Assembly: GCA_902566635.1 (NCBI GenBank)
Contig: CACFJP010000006.1
Coordinates: 1 to 64,000 of the forward strand
From: an uncultured Bacteroidota bacterium
GTDB taxonomy: Bacteria; Bacteroidota; Bacteroidia; Flavobacteriales; Flavobacteriaceae
Length of the DNA: 64,000 bases
Direction of reading: 5' to 3'
Shown: piece by piece, positions 1-8,821 of the stretch
Layout: every line of letters begins with the position of its first letter
How positions within the stretch are numbered: position 1 is the first letter of the stretch
Notes under the pieces: generated by a model
The model's input: the letters and a program-made list of their open reading frames with translations, nothing else
Told to the model about the DNA's origin: nothing
Databases searched by the model: none
Translations under genes and position numbers: made by a program

Positions 1-1418
1 ATTTCTGGATAAGCAGAAAAAATCTCAAAATCAGATTGATAATCAAATACAGAAACAGCAGCAATCCAAACCAATCCCAAGAGGCCCATCACAAGGAAAA
101 GACTGCGATTGAGCGCTTTTGACCGAGATGAATTGGAGGCATCCATCAAGCCAATCATCCCCATAACAGCAGCGACAGGAAAACAAAGTTCTAAGATCAC
201 TTGTGCAGAGCTCACTGCCCTGAACTTGTTATAATAAGGTACATAATCAATCAAAAAATGAGTAAGTTGAGTAAGGTGCTTCCCCCATGAAATCAACAGC
301 GAAACAACAATTGAGGATAGTAGAATGAATCGCCAACGCTTGTGCATCAAAAAGAATCCAATCAGCGATAGGAAAAATACTGTGATGCCAATATATGCAG
401 GTGCTTCAACGATGGGCTGGTCACCCCAATATGTACGTGCATATGAAAATACATATTGTGCTGTTTCAGCATCGACAGTTTGTAAAAATTCCGCTAGTTC
501 ACCCGAAGGGTCAGGGCGATCGCCACTTCCACCTCCAGTCAGACGTGGGATTATGAGGTTTAGCGTTTCAACCAAACCATAACTGTATTCAGTGATATAA
601 TCAAATGACAAACCATCACTTGATGACATAGTCTCACCCAACACGTTTTCTTTTAGTGGTGAGTTGCCCCTTGTACTTTCTTTTGCATATTCACTCGTTG
701 CAAGCAGTTGCGTGGCGTTAAAACTAAGTGCCAATAAGGATGCAAAAATCATCGTTAATAATGATTTAATCAGTGATTGATATTTTTGCTTTTGGAACAA
801 TTCGATCGTAAATCCCAGTGCCATTAGACCCACAAGTATCAAGAGGTAATAGGTCATTTGATAATGATTGGCATTGATTTGTAAGGCCATCGCCAGAGTG
901 AGTATAGAAAAACCAAGGATTCGTTTGTTGGAAAACACATGCACCACCCCCAAAACAACCAAAGGCATATAACCAATGGCAAGTGCTTTGGTATTGTGCC
1001 CTACCCCTAAAATAATGAGTAAATAAGTTGAAAATCCAAAAGCCATAGCCCCTGCAATTGCGATTTGAAATTTGGGTGTGAAATACAATAGCAACAGATA
1101 AAAACTGAACATATATAAGAAAAGATAATCAGCGGGTCGAGGTAAAAATCGTATCAACTTGTCCAGTGTTCCTATAAAATCATAAGGATAAATAGAGGTG
1201 ATTTGATAGGTCGGCATTCCACCAAATGCATTGTCAGCCCAATATGGCTCTTCATCATAGTCGGCACGATGCTCTAACACTTGTCGTTGCATCCCTTGAA
1301 ATTGCTGGATATCAGACTGTACGATGACTTTACCACTGAGCAAAGGATAGAAAAAAGCCAAGGATAGCATAGCTAAAAATATGACTGAAAGGAAATGAGG
1401 AATGCTGTTTTTTATCAT
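1..1418 (-). CDS. YfhO-like multispanning membrane protein (3' end truncated by window edge)
   Basis: Not in the ORF track. Reverse-strand reading from ATG at 1418 gives MIKNSIPHFLSVIFLAMLSLAFFYPLLSGKVIVQSDIQQFQGMQRQVLEHRADYDEEPYWADNAFGGMPTYQI..., the typical N-terminus of Bacteroidota YfhO-family proteins, followed by hydrophobic segments. Confidence 0.75.
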   Translation of the reverse strand, partial: MIKNSIPHFLSVIFLAMLSLAFFYPLLSGKVIVQSDIQQFQGMQRQVLEHRADYDEEPYWADNAFGGMPTYQITSIYPYDFIGTLDKLIRFLPRPADYLFLYMFSFYLLLLYFTPKFQIAIAGAMAFGFSTYLLIILGVGHNTKALAIGYMPLVVLGVVHVFSNKRILGFSILTLAMALQINANHYQMTYYLLILVGLMALGFTIELFQKQKYQSLIKSLLTMIFASLLALSFNATQLLATSEYAKESTRGNSPLKENVLGETMSSSDGLSFDYITEYSYGLVETLNLIIPRLTGGGSGDRPDPSGELAEFLQTVDAETAQYVFSYARTYWGDQPIVEAPAYIGITVFFLSLIGFFLMHKRWRFILLSSIVVSLLISWGKHLTQLTHFLIDYVPYYNKFRAVSSAQVILELCFPVAAVMGMIGLMDASNSSRSKALNRSLFLVMGLLGLVWIAAVSVFDYQSDFEIFSAYPE

Positions 1419-1463
1419 CAATCAAGTACTTGAATGTCAAAAATACAATTCTAAGCGTTACTT

Positions 1464-2570
1464 GTGCTAAAGCATTTCTTTATATTTGAGTTGATGAATC
1501 TTTCATGTACGACATTATGTCTTTTTTTACTGTTCGTTTCCTCACTTGTGAGCAGTCAATACACACCAATTATCAACAGTAATCGCCCGGGGTTTACACA
1601 GGGAGCTTTTTCTGTTGGACCAGGTGTTTATCAGCTCGAGTTTGGTGCCTCTTATCGTCAGGATCGATTTGCTTTACTGGCAGATGCAAAAAGCACAGGC
1701 GCAGGATTCACACTCGATCTTCGAACAGGTTTGATTTTGCAAAACCTTGAACTGATTTATCGCGTTGATTATCACAACGACCAACTGTCTTTTAATAACC
1801 CATCAGGAAGGTTGAGCTATAACAGAGCTGGCACAAAAAAGAACACACTTGGGTTTAAACTCCTGCTGTTTGATCCATTTCGAAACTCTGAATGGTATAA
1901 GCCAGACACGAAAAGCTACAAGGCAAATAAAGGGGTTCGAGCTATTGATTTGATTCCGGCGGTATCTCTTTATTTGGGATCTGAATTGAACCTAGGAAAC
2001 ATCTATCCCTATGGAGAACCTTTTTCACCTATTTTTGATTTGATATCTCCCACACTGAAACAAAATCAGATTTCAGGAGAGGTCATGTTGATTACACAAA
2101 ACCATTTTTTAAATAATTTTGTGATTGTAACAAATTGGGGGAGAAGATATTTGGGAAGTGCCAATGAACAAAATTTAATGTCGAGCAGTTTGATGATTCC
2201 CATAAAAAAGAGATTGATGGGTTTTGTAGAACAAATAAGTGTTGATAGCAAGTTATCAACAGATGTATTTTTAACTGCTGGAGCTGTTTATCTTATCAAC
2301 GAAAACATACAGGTGGATGCATTTTTGAGTCATACTTTCAAGAACACTCCAAGCATGTTCGCAGCAGGCATTGGCGTTTCTTATCGCATTGATCGATACA
2401 ACGACAATGGCATCCCACAAGAAATAAAAGAACTTAGAAAACAGCGCAAAAAAAATCGTATCGATCGAAAAATGAACGCTGAAAAAATAAAGGAGTTTAG
2501 TAGTCGTGAACGTGAAAGAAAAAAAGCAGAACGAAAACAAAAAAAAGCATCCAAAAAGAATAAGCAATGA
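1464..2570 (+). CDS. Outer-membrane beta-barrel, transporter/phenol-degradation MetA-like; basic K/R-rich tail
   Basis: Signal-like N-terminus, then 'INSNRPGFTQGAFSVGPGVYQLEFGASYRQDR' typical of this family. Start may be the internal Met at 1494. Confidence 0.6.
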   Translation: MLKHFFIFELMNLSCTTLCLFLLFVSSLVSSQYTPIINSNRPGFTQGAFSVGPGVYQLEFGASYRQDRFALLADAKSTGAGFTLDLRTGLILQNLELIYRVDYHNDQLSFNNPSGRLSYNRAGTKKNTLGFKLLLFDPFRNSEWYKPDTKSYKANKGVRAIDLIPAVSLYLGSELNLGNIYPYGEPFSPIFDLISPTLKQNQISGEVMLITQNHFLNNFVIVTNWGRRYLGSANEQNLMSSSLMIPIKKRLMGFVEQISVDSKLSTDVFLTAGAVYLINENIQVDAFLSHTFKNTPSMFAAGIGVSYRIDRYNDNGIPQEIKELRKQRKKNRIDRKMNAEKIKEFSSRERERKKAERKQKKASKKNKQ

Positions 2571-3700
2571 AGCAGTACAGCCTACATGAGGTAAAGACAA
2601 AAAACGAATACCATGCTTTTTTTACATTCCCCTTTAAACTTTACAAAGGTTGTGATCAATGGGTGCCGCCCATCACCAATGAAGAAAAAGCTATCTTTAA
2701 TCGTGCGAAAAATCCTGTGTTTAAAAATGCTGAAGCCAAGCTTTTTGTCGTAAAAAATCGAAAGCAAATTATTGGTCGTATTGCTGCGTTGATCAACTGG
2801 ATTGAGGTTAAAGAGCAAGCCAAAACTAAGGTGCGTTTTGGCTGGTATGACACAATAGACGATCTTGACGTAAGTCGTATGCTCATCGATGCTGTACATT
2901 CGTGGGGAAAGCAAAAGGGATTGACATATCTTGAAGGGCCAATGGGTTTTTCGAATATGGACAAAGCAGGGGTATTGGTGCAAGGGTACGAATATAAAAA
3001 CACTATGATTACGTGGTATCATTACCCATATCAAAAGAAACACCTTGAAGAATTGGGGCTTGTCAAACAAGCAGAATGGGTCGAGTATCAAATTAAGATA
3101 TTCAAGGCTGAAGATGCTCCTAAAAAGGTCAAGAAATATGCCAAACTCATTTCAAAACGATACGGGCTGAGTGCGCTTGAATTTTCAACTCGAAAAGAGC
3201 TGGTCCCCTACGTCGATAAAATGTTTGACTTACTAAACAAGACTTATAACAACCTGCAGTCTTTTGTGCCCATTCAGCCCTATCAAATTTCGCATTATAA
3301 AGAAAAGTATTTAACGTACATACATCCCAGGTTTATTAAGTGTGTAGCAGACAAATCAGGCAATCTCATTGCATTTGCCATCACCATGCCATCCTTTTCA
3401 GAAGCCTTAAAAAAAGTGAATGGCTCTCTCTACCCATTTGGATTTCTTCACATTATGCGTGCACTTCGAAAAAACAACAGAGCTTCATTTTATTTGATCG
3501 GTATCGATCCAGCCTATCAAAACAAAGGAGTAACAGCAATTTTGTTTGACGCCATCCAAAAAATGTTTAACGCACAAGGGATTACAGATGTGGAAACAAA
3601 TCCTGAACTGGAAGAGAATAATTCGATTCAACTCATGTGGAAAAACTATGAGCATGAACTACACAAGCGTCGTCGTACCTACAAAAGAGATATCAGCTAG
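2567..3700 (+). CDS. Conserved GNAT-like N-acetyltransferase-fold protein
   Basis: 377 aa ORF overlapping the upstream stop (ATGA); C-terminal 'FYLIGIDPAYQNKGVTAILFDAIQKMF...' GNAT-like motif. Confidence 0.6.
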   Translation: MKQYSLHEVKTKNEYHAFFTFPFKLYKGCDQWVPPITNEEKAIFNRAKNPVFKNAEAKLFVVKNRKQIIGRIAALINWIEVKEQAKTKVRFGWYDTIDDLDVSRMLIDAVHSWGKQKGLTYLEGPMGFSNMDKAGVLVQGYEYKNTMITWYHYPYQKKHLEELGLVKQAEWVEYQIKIFKAEDAPKKVKKYAKLISKRYGLSALEFSTRKELVPYVDKMFDLLNKTYNNLQSFVPIQPYQISHYKEKYLTYIHPRFIKCVADKSGNLIAFAITMPSFSEALKKVNGSLYPFGFLHIMRALRKNNRASFYLIGIDPAYQNKGVTAILFDAIQKMFNAQGITDVETNPELEENNSIQLMWKNYEHELHKRRRTYKRDIS

Positions 3701-3723
3701 TTTTTGTTTTTTATTTTTGCCAA

Positions 3724-5094
3724 ATGCTAAATGAAGGGAAAACCATAGTTGCATTGGCTACTGCACCTGGCACAAGTGCCATTGCCATTGTTCGCATGTC
3801 GGGTAATAAAGCCATAAGCATCGCCGATCGTGTCTTTCGATCATTGCATGGCAAAAACCTTGCAAATCAAAAATCACATACCATTCATCTAGGTCATGTT
3901 ATGCAAAACGACAGCACTTTAGATGAGGTACTTCTAAGCTTATTCAAACGACCAAATTCATACACCGGCGAAGATGTTGTTGAGATTTCGTGCCATGGGT
4001 CAATCTATATTCAACAGCAATTGATTCAATTACTGCAAAAAGAAGGTGCACGAATGGCAGAGCCTGGCGAATTTACCCTTCGCGCTTTTATGAACGGGAA
4101 AATGGATTTAACCCAAGCAGAGGCAGTTGCAGACCTCATTGCCAGCGAAGGAGAAACTGCACACAGAGTGGCCATACAGCAACTTCGCGGGGGTATCAGT
4201 AATCAATTGGAAAAACTGCGACAACAACTGATTGACTTTGCATCGTTAGTAGAACTTGAGCTTGATTTTAGCGAAGAGGATGTTGATTTTGCAGATCGAA
4301 ATGCATTGGATAAATTATTACAAGAAGCCCAAGACACGATTAAATCACTTGTCGATTCTTTTAATGTTGGGAATGCCATGAAACAAGGCGTCCCTGTTGC
4401 CATTGCGGGAAAGCCAAATGCTGGAAAATCATCCTTGCTCAACGCACTTTCCCAAGATGAAAAAGCCATAGTTTCTGAAATTGCAGGTACAACACGTGAT
4501 AGCATAGAAGATACTGTAATGATTAATGGGATTCAGTTTAGATTTATAGATACTGCTGGCCTTCGAGAGACTAATGATACCATCGAAGCCTTAGGAGTTG
4601 AAAGGGCCAAAATCAAAATTTCACACGCACAAGTCCTACTCTACGTAGTGGATCCAAAAACAATTACAACTGAAGAAATCATAACAGAGGTCGAAGCACT
4701 ACAGCATCAAAGCCCTTTGGTGTTATTGAACAAGGCAGACCTTAACGACACAAACCAACTAAACAACCAAAGCAAAAGGCTGGGTGATATGGATTCGATC
4801 GTTATCTCAGCTAAAACAGGTGCAGGCTTGGATAAGTTGAAAAAACGTCTGGTGCAGCTTGTGAATCACACCAACTACGATACAATTGTGAGCAATAGTC
4901 GTCATCACAATGAACTCCAACAAACCCTCACAGCGATTTTGACTGTTCGAGAGGGCTTGTTAAGTGGTTTGAGTGGTGATTTGTTAGCAGTTGATTTGCA
5001 AACGGCACTGCATCATTTGGGTATGCTCACAGGATCGATTTCATCTGATGAACTCCTAAGAAATATATTTGCTAATTTTTGTATTGGTAAGTAG
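3724..5094 (+). CDS. mnmE: tRNA uridine-5-carboxymethylaminomethyl(34) synthesis GTPase MnmE
   Basis: N-terminal 'TIVALATAPGTSAIAIVRMSG', G1 'GKPNAGKSSLLNAL', 'GTTRDSIED', 'DTAGLRETND', 'NKAD', and the invariant C-terminal CIGK. Confidence 0.97.
   Translation: MLNEGKTIVALATAPGTSAIAIVRMSGNKAISIADRVFRSLHGKNLANQKSHTIHLGHVMQNDSTLDEVLLSLFKRPNSYTGEDVVEISCHGSIYIQQQLIQLLQKEGARMAEPGEFTLRAFMNGKMDLTQAEAVADLIASEGETAHRVAIQQLRGGISNQLEKLRQQLIDFASLVELELDFSEEDVDFADRNALDKLLQEAQDTIKSLVDSFNVGNAMKQGVPVAIAGKPNAGKSSLLNALSQDEKAIVSEIAGTTRDSIEDTVMINGIQFRFIDTAGLRETNDTIEALGVERAKIKISHAQVLLYVVDPKTITTEEIITEVEALQHQSPLVLLNKADLNDTNQLNNQSKRLGDMDSIVISAKTGAGLDKLKKRLVQLVNHTNYDTIVSNSRHHNELQQTLTAILTVREGLLSGLSGDLLAVDLQTALHHLGMLTGSISSDELLRNIFANFCIGK
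5080..5094 (+). repeat. Putative attL-like direct repeat: 3' end of mnmE, tgtattggtaagtag
   Basis: Read directly; matches 8744-8758 at 14/15 positions (16/19 if extended to 5076-5094 vs 8740-8758). Confidence 0.75.
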
Positions 5095-5346
5095 TTAGGA
5101 CTGTAAACAATAGCCTTCATATAACTATAACGTCAAACAATAAGATTTTTAGCTTTATTTAAGTTAGCACCACCTTTATACAGTTTTAAATTTTAACAAT
5201 AAATAATTTTATCAAATAATTGATTTTGATATTAATAAATTATCAATAAAATCAATAAATAATATATTTTTTTATATTATTCTGATAAATCACTTTAAAT
5301 CGTTGTGTTTTTTTTTATTAAAAACATAATATTTTAAATTTAGTAT

Positions 5347-6801
5347 ATGAATCCTTCAACTTTCTCTGATAAACTTATTGACTTTCCTTACGAACATTAC
5401 AAAAATACATGGGATGAAATGTTTGAACCCAACAACAGAATTAAACCCTCTTACAGATTTTTATATAATTTTTTATCCAAACAGTCCGTTTCGGATATTA
5501 ATAAATTAAAAGAATTTTCTCTAAAATTTTTTATGAACCAAGGAATTACTTTTAACGTATACAGTGACGAACAAAGCATTGAAAAGATTTTTCCATTTGA
5601 TATAATTCCAAGAATTATAATGAATAAAGATTGGGAAATAATTGAAAAAGGCATAATTCAAAGAATTACAGCTCTAAATTTATTCTTGAAAGATATTTAC
5701 AATGAACAATTTATAATCAAAGATAAAGTCTTTCCAATCGAGCTTGTGGCAAATAATCCTTATTTCTTAAACCAAATGCGTGGATTCAAGCCTCCAAAAG
5801 ATATTTATACTCATGTATCAGGTGTTGATATTATTAGAAATAGTAAAGGAGATTTCTACGTATTAGAGGATAATTTAAGAACTCCATCTGGAGTCTGTTA
5901 CATGCTAGAAAATAGACAAATAAGCAGAAGATTGTACCCCTCAATTATGCCAAAGAAAAAAATTAAAGATGTTTCAAATTATCCTCAAATATTATATCAA
6001 CAGCTTGCATCTCTATCAAATAAAAAAAATCCTACAATTGTCCTTCTCACACCAGGCTTGTATAATTCTGCATATTATGAACATTCAACTCTTGCACGGC
6101 TGATGGGTGTTGAACTTGTTGAGGGTCGAGACTTACTTATGGACAACAACAAAGTTTTTATGAAAACCTCCAAAGGACTAGAAAAAGTTGATATAATTTA
6201 CAGAAGAGTTGATGATGATTTTTTAGATCCAATTTCCTTCAATCAGTCAAGCGTTCTAGGAGTTCCTGGGATATTAGAGGCTTATAAAAAGCGAAATGTA
6301 ATCATAACAAATGCACCAGGTACTGGTGTTGCTGATGATAAAGCAAGTTACATATATGTTCCACAAATAATTAAATATTATTTAAATGAAGAACCTATTT
6401 TAAAAAATATTGAAACATATCAACTTGAAAACTCTGAACATTTTGATTATGTAAAAAAGAATATTACAAATCATGTTATTAAAAAAACAGACGGTAGTGG
6501 TGGATATGGAATGTTGATGGGTAATTCAGCAGACGATATTGAAATTAAAAAATATTTTTATAAAATAAAAAAAAATCCATCAAACTTTATTGCTCAACCA
6601 ATTCTAAACCTATCAACTTCTCCTTGTATTTTAAATGAAAGTATGGAGCCTCGGTGTGTAGATTTTCGTCCATACGCAATTTATGGATCTGAAGGAATAA
6701 AGGTATGCCCTGGCGGACTAACCAGAGTTGCACTAAAGAAAAACTCTTTAGTTGTTAATAGTTCACAAGGGGGTGGCAGTAAGGATACATGGGTAATTTG
6801 A
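5347..6801 (+). CDS. Circularly permuted ATP-grasp protein (DUF404/DUF407 type)
   Basis: 'FYVLEDNLRTPSGVCYMLENR', 'NAPGTGVADDKASYIYVPQIIKYYLNEEPIL', 'IKKTDGSGGYGMLMG', 'RPYAIYGSEGIKVCPGGLTRVALKKNSLVVNSSQGGGSKDTWV'. Confidence 0.93.
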   Translation: MNPSTFSDKLIDFPYEHYKNTWDEMFEPNNRIKPSYRFLYNFLSKQSVSDINKLKEFSLKFFMNQGITFNVYSDEQSIEKIFPFDIIPRIIMNKDWEIIEKGIIQRITALNLFLKDIYNEQFIIKDKVFPIELVANNPYFLNQMRGFKPPKDIYTHVSGVDIIRNSKGDFYVLEDNLRTPSGVCYMLENRQISRRLYPSIMPKKKIKDVSNYPQILYQQLASLSNKKNPTIVLLTPGLYNSAYYEHSTLARLMGVELVEGRDLLMDNNKVFMKTSKGLEKVDIIYRRVDDDFLDPISFNQSSVLGVPGILEAYKKRNVIITNAPGTGVADDKASYIYVPQIIKYYLNEEPILKNIETYQLENSEHFDYVKKNITNHVIKKTDGSGGYGMLMGNSADDIEIKKYFYKIKKNPSNFIAQPILNLSTSPCILNESMEPRCVDFRPYAIYGSEGIKVCPGGLTRVALKKNSLVVNSSQGGGSKDTWVI

Positions 6802-6805
6802 ATAA

Positions 6806-7741
6806 ATGTTAAGTAGAGTTGCTAATAATTTGTTTTGGATGGATCGCTATATGGAAAGGTCTTATGGCTTATTGAATTTAATTATAACAAACTATAATTC
6901 AACACTTGATTCTGGAGATTACAGTAGCTGGAATGGAATTCTGAAAACTTACATGAATATTGATAGCTTGGAAGATTTATATGAGTATGATGATGCAATT
7001 TCAATAATTGATTTTATGTTATTCGATAAACTAAATCCAAATACGTTGATTAATATTATAAAAAAGTCGAGGGAAAACGCTAGAGGAGTTCAAGAGCATA
7101 TTTCCAAAGAGGTTTGGCTCTCTTCAAATAAATTCTATCTAAATATTTCTGACAGATTAATACGGAAAAAATTTAGACGTTCAGATCCGATTGTTTTTCT
7201 TGAAGATTTATTGAATTTCAATTTGATGTATTACAGCAATGCTGATTTGACTCAAGAGAGAGGAAATGCTTTTGGATTTATGAATTTAGGTAAGTATTAT
7301 GAAAGAACTTTGCAAAGTGTTGATTTTCTTAGCTATCGTTTTAATGACTTGACAAAAAATGATTATACATTACAAGAAAGAGTTTTCTGGAAAAATCTTT
7401 TACAATCTATTGGGGGATACCAAATTTATTTAAAGACATACAAATCAATTTTTAATGTTAATAATATTGTCGAACTAATTTCATTAAATGAATTTTTCCC
7501 TAGATCTATAAAATACTCTTTAAGAAAATTATCTGTTCATGTTAGTTTACTTAATAAATACAACAATAAAATAGATAATGAGTTACTTTTTCATGTAAAA
7601 AAACTTGATAATTATGTTGGTTATTCGTCTATAGAGTCCATAAATGAGATTGAGTTAGGAACATTTTTAGAAAAAATAAAATCTGATTTAAATCATATTT
7701 ATTCATTAATAACAAAAACATATTTCTCTCAATTATATTAA
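6806..7741 (+). CDS. Alpha-E domain-containing protein (DUF403)
   Basis: N-terminal 'MLSRVANNLFWMDRYMERSYGLLNLI' and 'SRENARGVQEHISKEVWLSSNKFY'; starts 4 bp after the ATP-grasp stop. Confidence 0.92.
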   Translation: MLSRVANNLFWMDRYMERSYGLLNLIITNYNSTLDSGDYSSWNGILKTYMNIDSLEDLYEYDDAISIIDFMLFDKLNPNTLINIIKKSRENARGVQEHISKEVWLSSNKFYLNISDRLIRKKFRRSDPIVFLEDLLNFNLMYYSNADLTQERGNAFGFMNLGKYYERTLQSVDFLSYRFNDLTKNDYTLQERVFWKNLLQSIGGYQIYLKTYKSIFNVNNIVELISLNEFFPRSIKYSLRKLSVHVSLLNKYNNKIDNELLFHVKKLDNYVGYSSIESINEIELGTFLEKIKSDLNHIYSLITKTYFSQLY

Positions 7742-7743
7742 AT

Positions 7744-8697
7744 ATGTCGAAACTTTATTTAAGTCACATTACATCTTTTTCATACTCAAATTTTGTAGTT
7801 GAAAGTTCAAATCAAATTATTTTATACCCATACAATGATACCAATCAACAAGTCATTTCACATTCCTTGAAAATTACTGGAAATCCAAATATTTATACAA
7901 ATTTTGATTGGTATGGAAATAAAGTTGGTTTTTTTAACTATTTGTTACCACACAAAAATCTTTCTATCGAATCTGAGGCTGAAATTTTAGTCAAGAAAGT
8001 TGAATTACCAAAAAATGAACTTAATATAAAAGAATCTTGGAATCAAATTAATAAACTCAAATCTGAAAGCATTGATTTTTTTGAATTTACTCACTGCGCT
8101 GATAATGTAAATAAAAAAGCAAAAAAAGCTTTGAAGGAAATGGATCTTAAAAATTTATCTCCTTTTGAATTGGTTTTAAAACTTAATAAATACGTGTATG
8201 AAAATTTTAAATACAAAAAAGGAGTCACCAAAGTCGATACAAGTGTAGATAAAGTTTGGGAGCTAGGTCTAGGTGTTTGCCAAGATTTCACAAATGTTAT
8301 GTTACAGTTATGTCGTTTATCAAATATTCCATCAAGGTATGTAAGTGGTTATGTTTGTAGTTCTGAAAGAATAAGAGGCGACGGAGCCACACATTCTTGG
8401 GTTGAAGTGTTTATACCAAACCATGGATGGTTAGGTATTGATCCAACCAATAATTGTATTTGTCAAGACCTGCACGTTAAAATTGGAATTGGTAGAAATT
8501 ACAATGATTGCGCTCCAGTAAAAGGGGTCTATAAAGGAAATGAAGAGCAAAAAATGGATGTTAAAGTTAATTTATCAACAAAAAAATTGATTGTCAAACA
8601 AACTAAATCTGTTTGGGATGAGAAAACAATTGAAAAAGAGGATGTAAATAGCTATCAAAAAAATCTTGAAATGATACAACAGCAACAACAACAATAA
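7744..8697 (+). CDS. Transglutaminase-like cysteine protease-fold protein with polyQ tail
   Basis: Catalytic-type motifs 'LGLGVCQDFTNVMLQLCRLSNIPSRYVSGYV', 'THSWVEVFIPNHGWLGIDPTNN'; N-terminal transglutaminase domain; C-terminal QQQQQQQ. Confidence 0.93.
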   Translation: MSKLYLSHITSFSYSNFVVESSNQIILYPYNDTNQQVISHSLKITGNPNIYTNFDWYGNKVGFFNYLLPHKNLSIESEAEILVKKVELPKNELNIKESWNQINKLKSESIDFFEFTHCADNVNKKAKKALKEMDLKNLSPFELVLKLNKYVYENFKYKKGVTKVDTSVDKVWELGLGVCQDFTNVMLQLCRLSNIPSRYVSGYVCSSERIRGDGATHSWVEVFIPNHGWLGIDPTNNCICQDLHVKIGIGRNYNDCAPVKGVYKGNEEQKMDVKVNLSTKKLIVKQTKSVWDEKTIEKEDVNSYQKNLEMIQQQQQQ

Positions 8698-8743
8698 AGT
8701 TTTTACCATACTATTGGTTCATTTAGAAATGAATTGCACTTAC

Positions 8744-8758
8744 TGTATCGGTAAGTAG
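8744..8758 (+). repeat. Putative attR-like direct repeat: orphan mnmE 3' end, tgtatcggtaagtag
   Basis: Encodes CIGK-stop in one frame but lies outside any gene; 14/15 match to 5080-5094. Confidence 0.75.
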
Positions 8759-8770
8759 ACCATCAAATTA

Positions 8771-8801
8771 AAAAAAGCCAGGAGACAAACCTGGCTTTTT
8801 T
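8771..8801. terminator. Bidirectional rho-independent terminator
   Basis: Perfect inverted repeat aaaaaagccagg-agacaaa-cctggctttttt between convergent genes. Confidence 0.85.
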
Positions 8802-8821
8802 TTTAAAGATTTAAACATATA

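Noticed and set aside
325-582. Forward ORF MNRQRLCIKKNP...
   Set aside because: Lies antisense to the YfhO-like membrane protein, which gives a far better reading on the reverse strand.
2271-3091. Antisense ORFs over the OMP and GNAT-like genes
   Set aside because: Low-complexity F/I/C-rich translations, opposite to well-supported genes; typical spurious ORFs in AT-rich DNA.
5095-5346. AT-rich spacer considered as a CRISPR or phage attachment array
   Set aside because: No regularly spaced repeats of constant length; only short A/T words. Kept only as an AT-rich leader observation.
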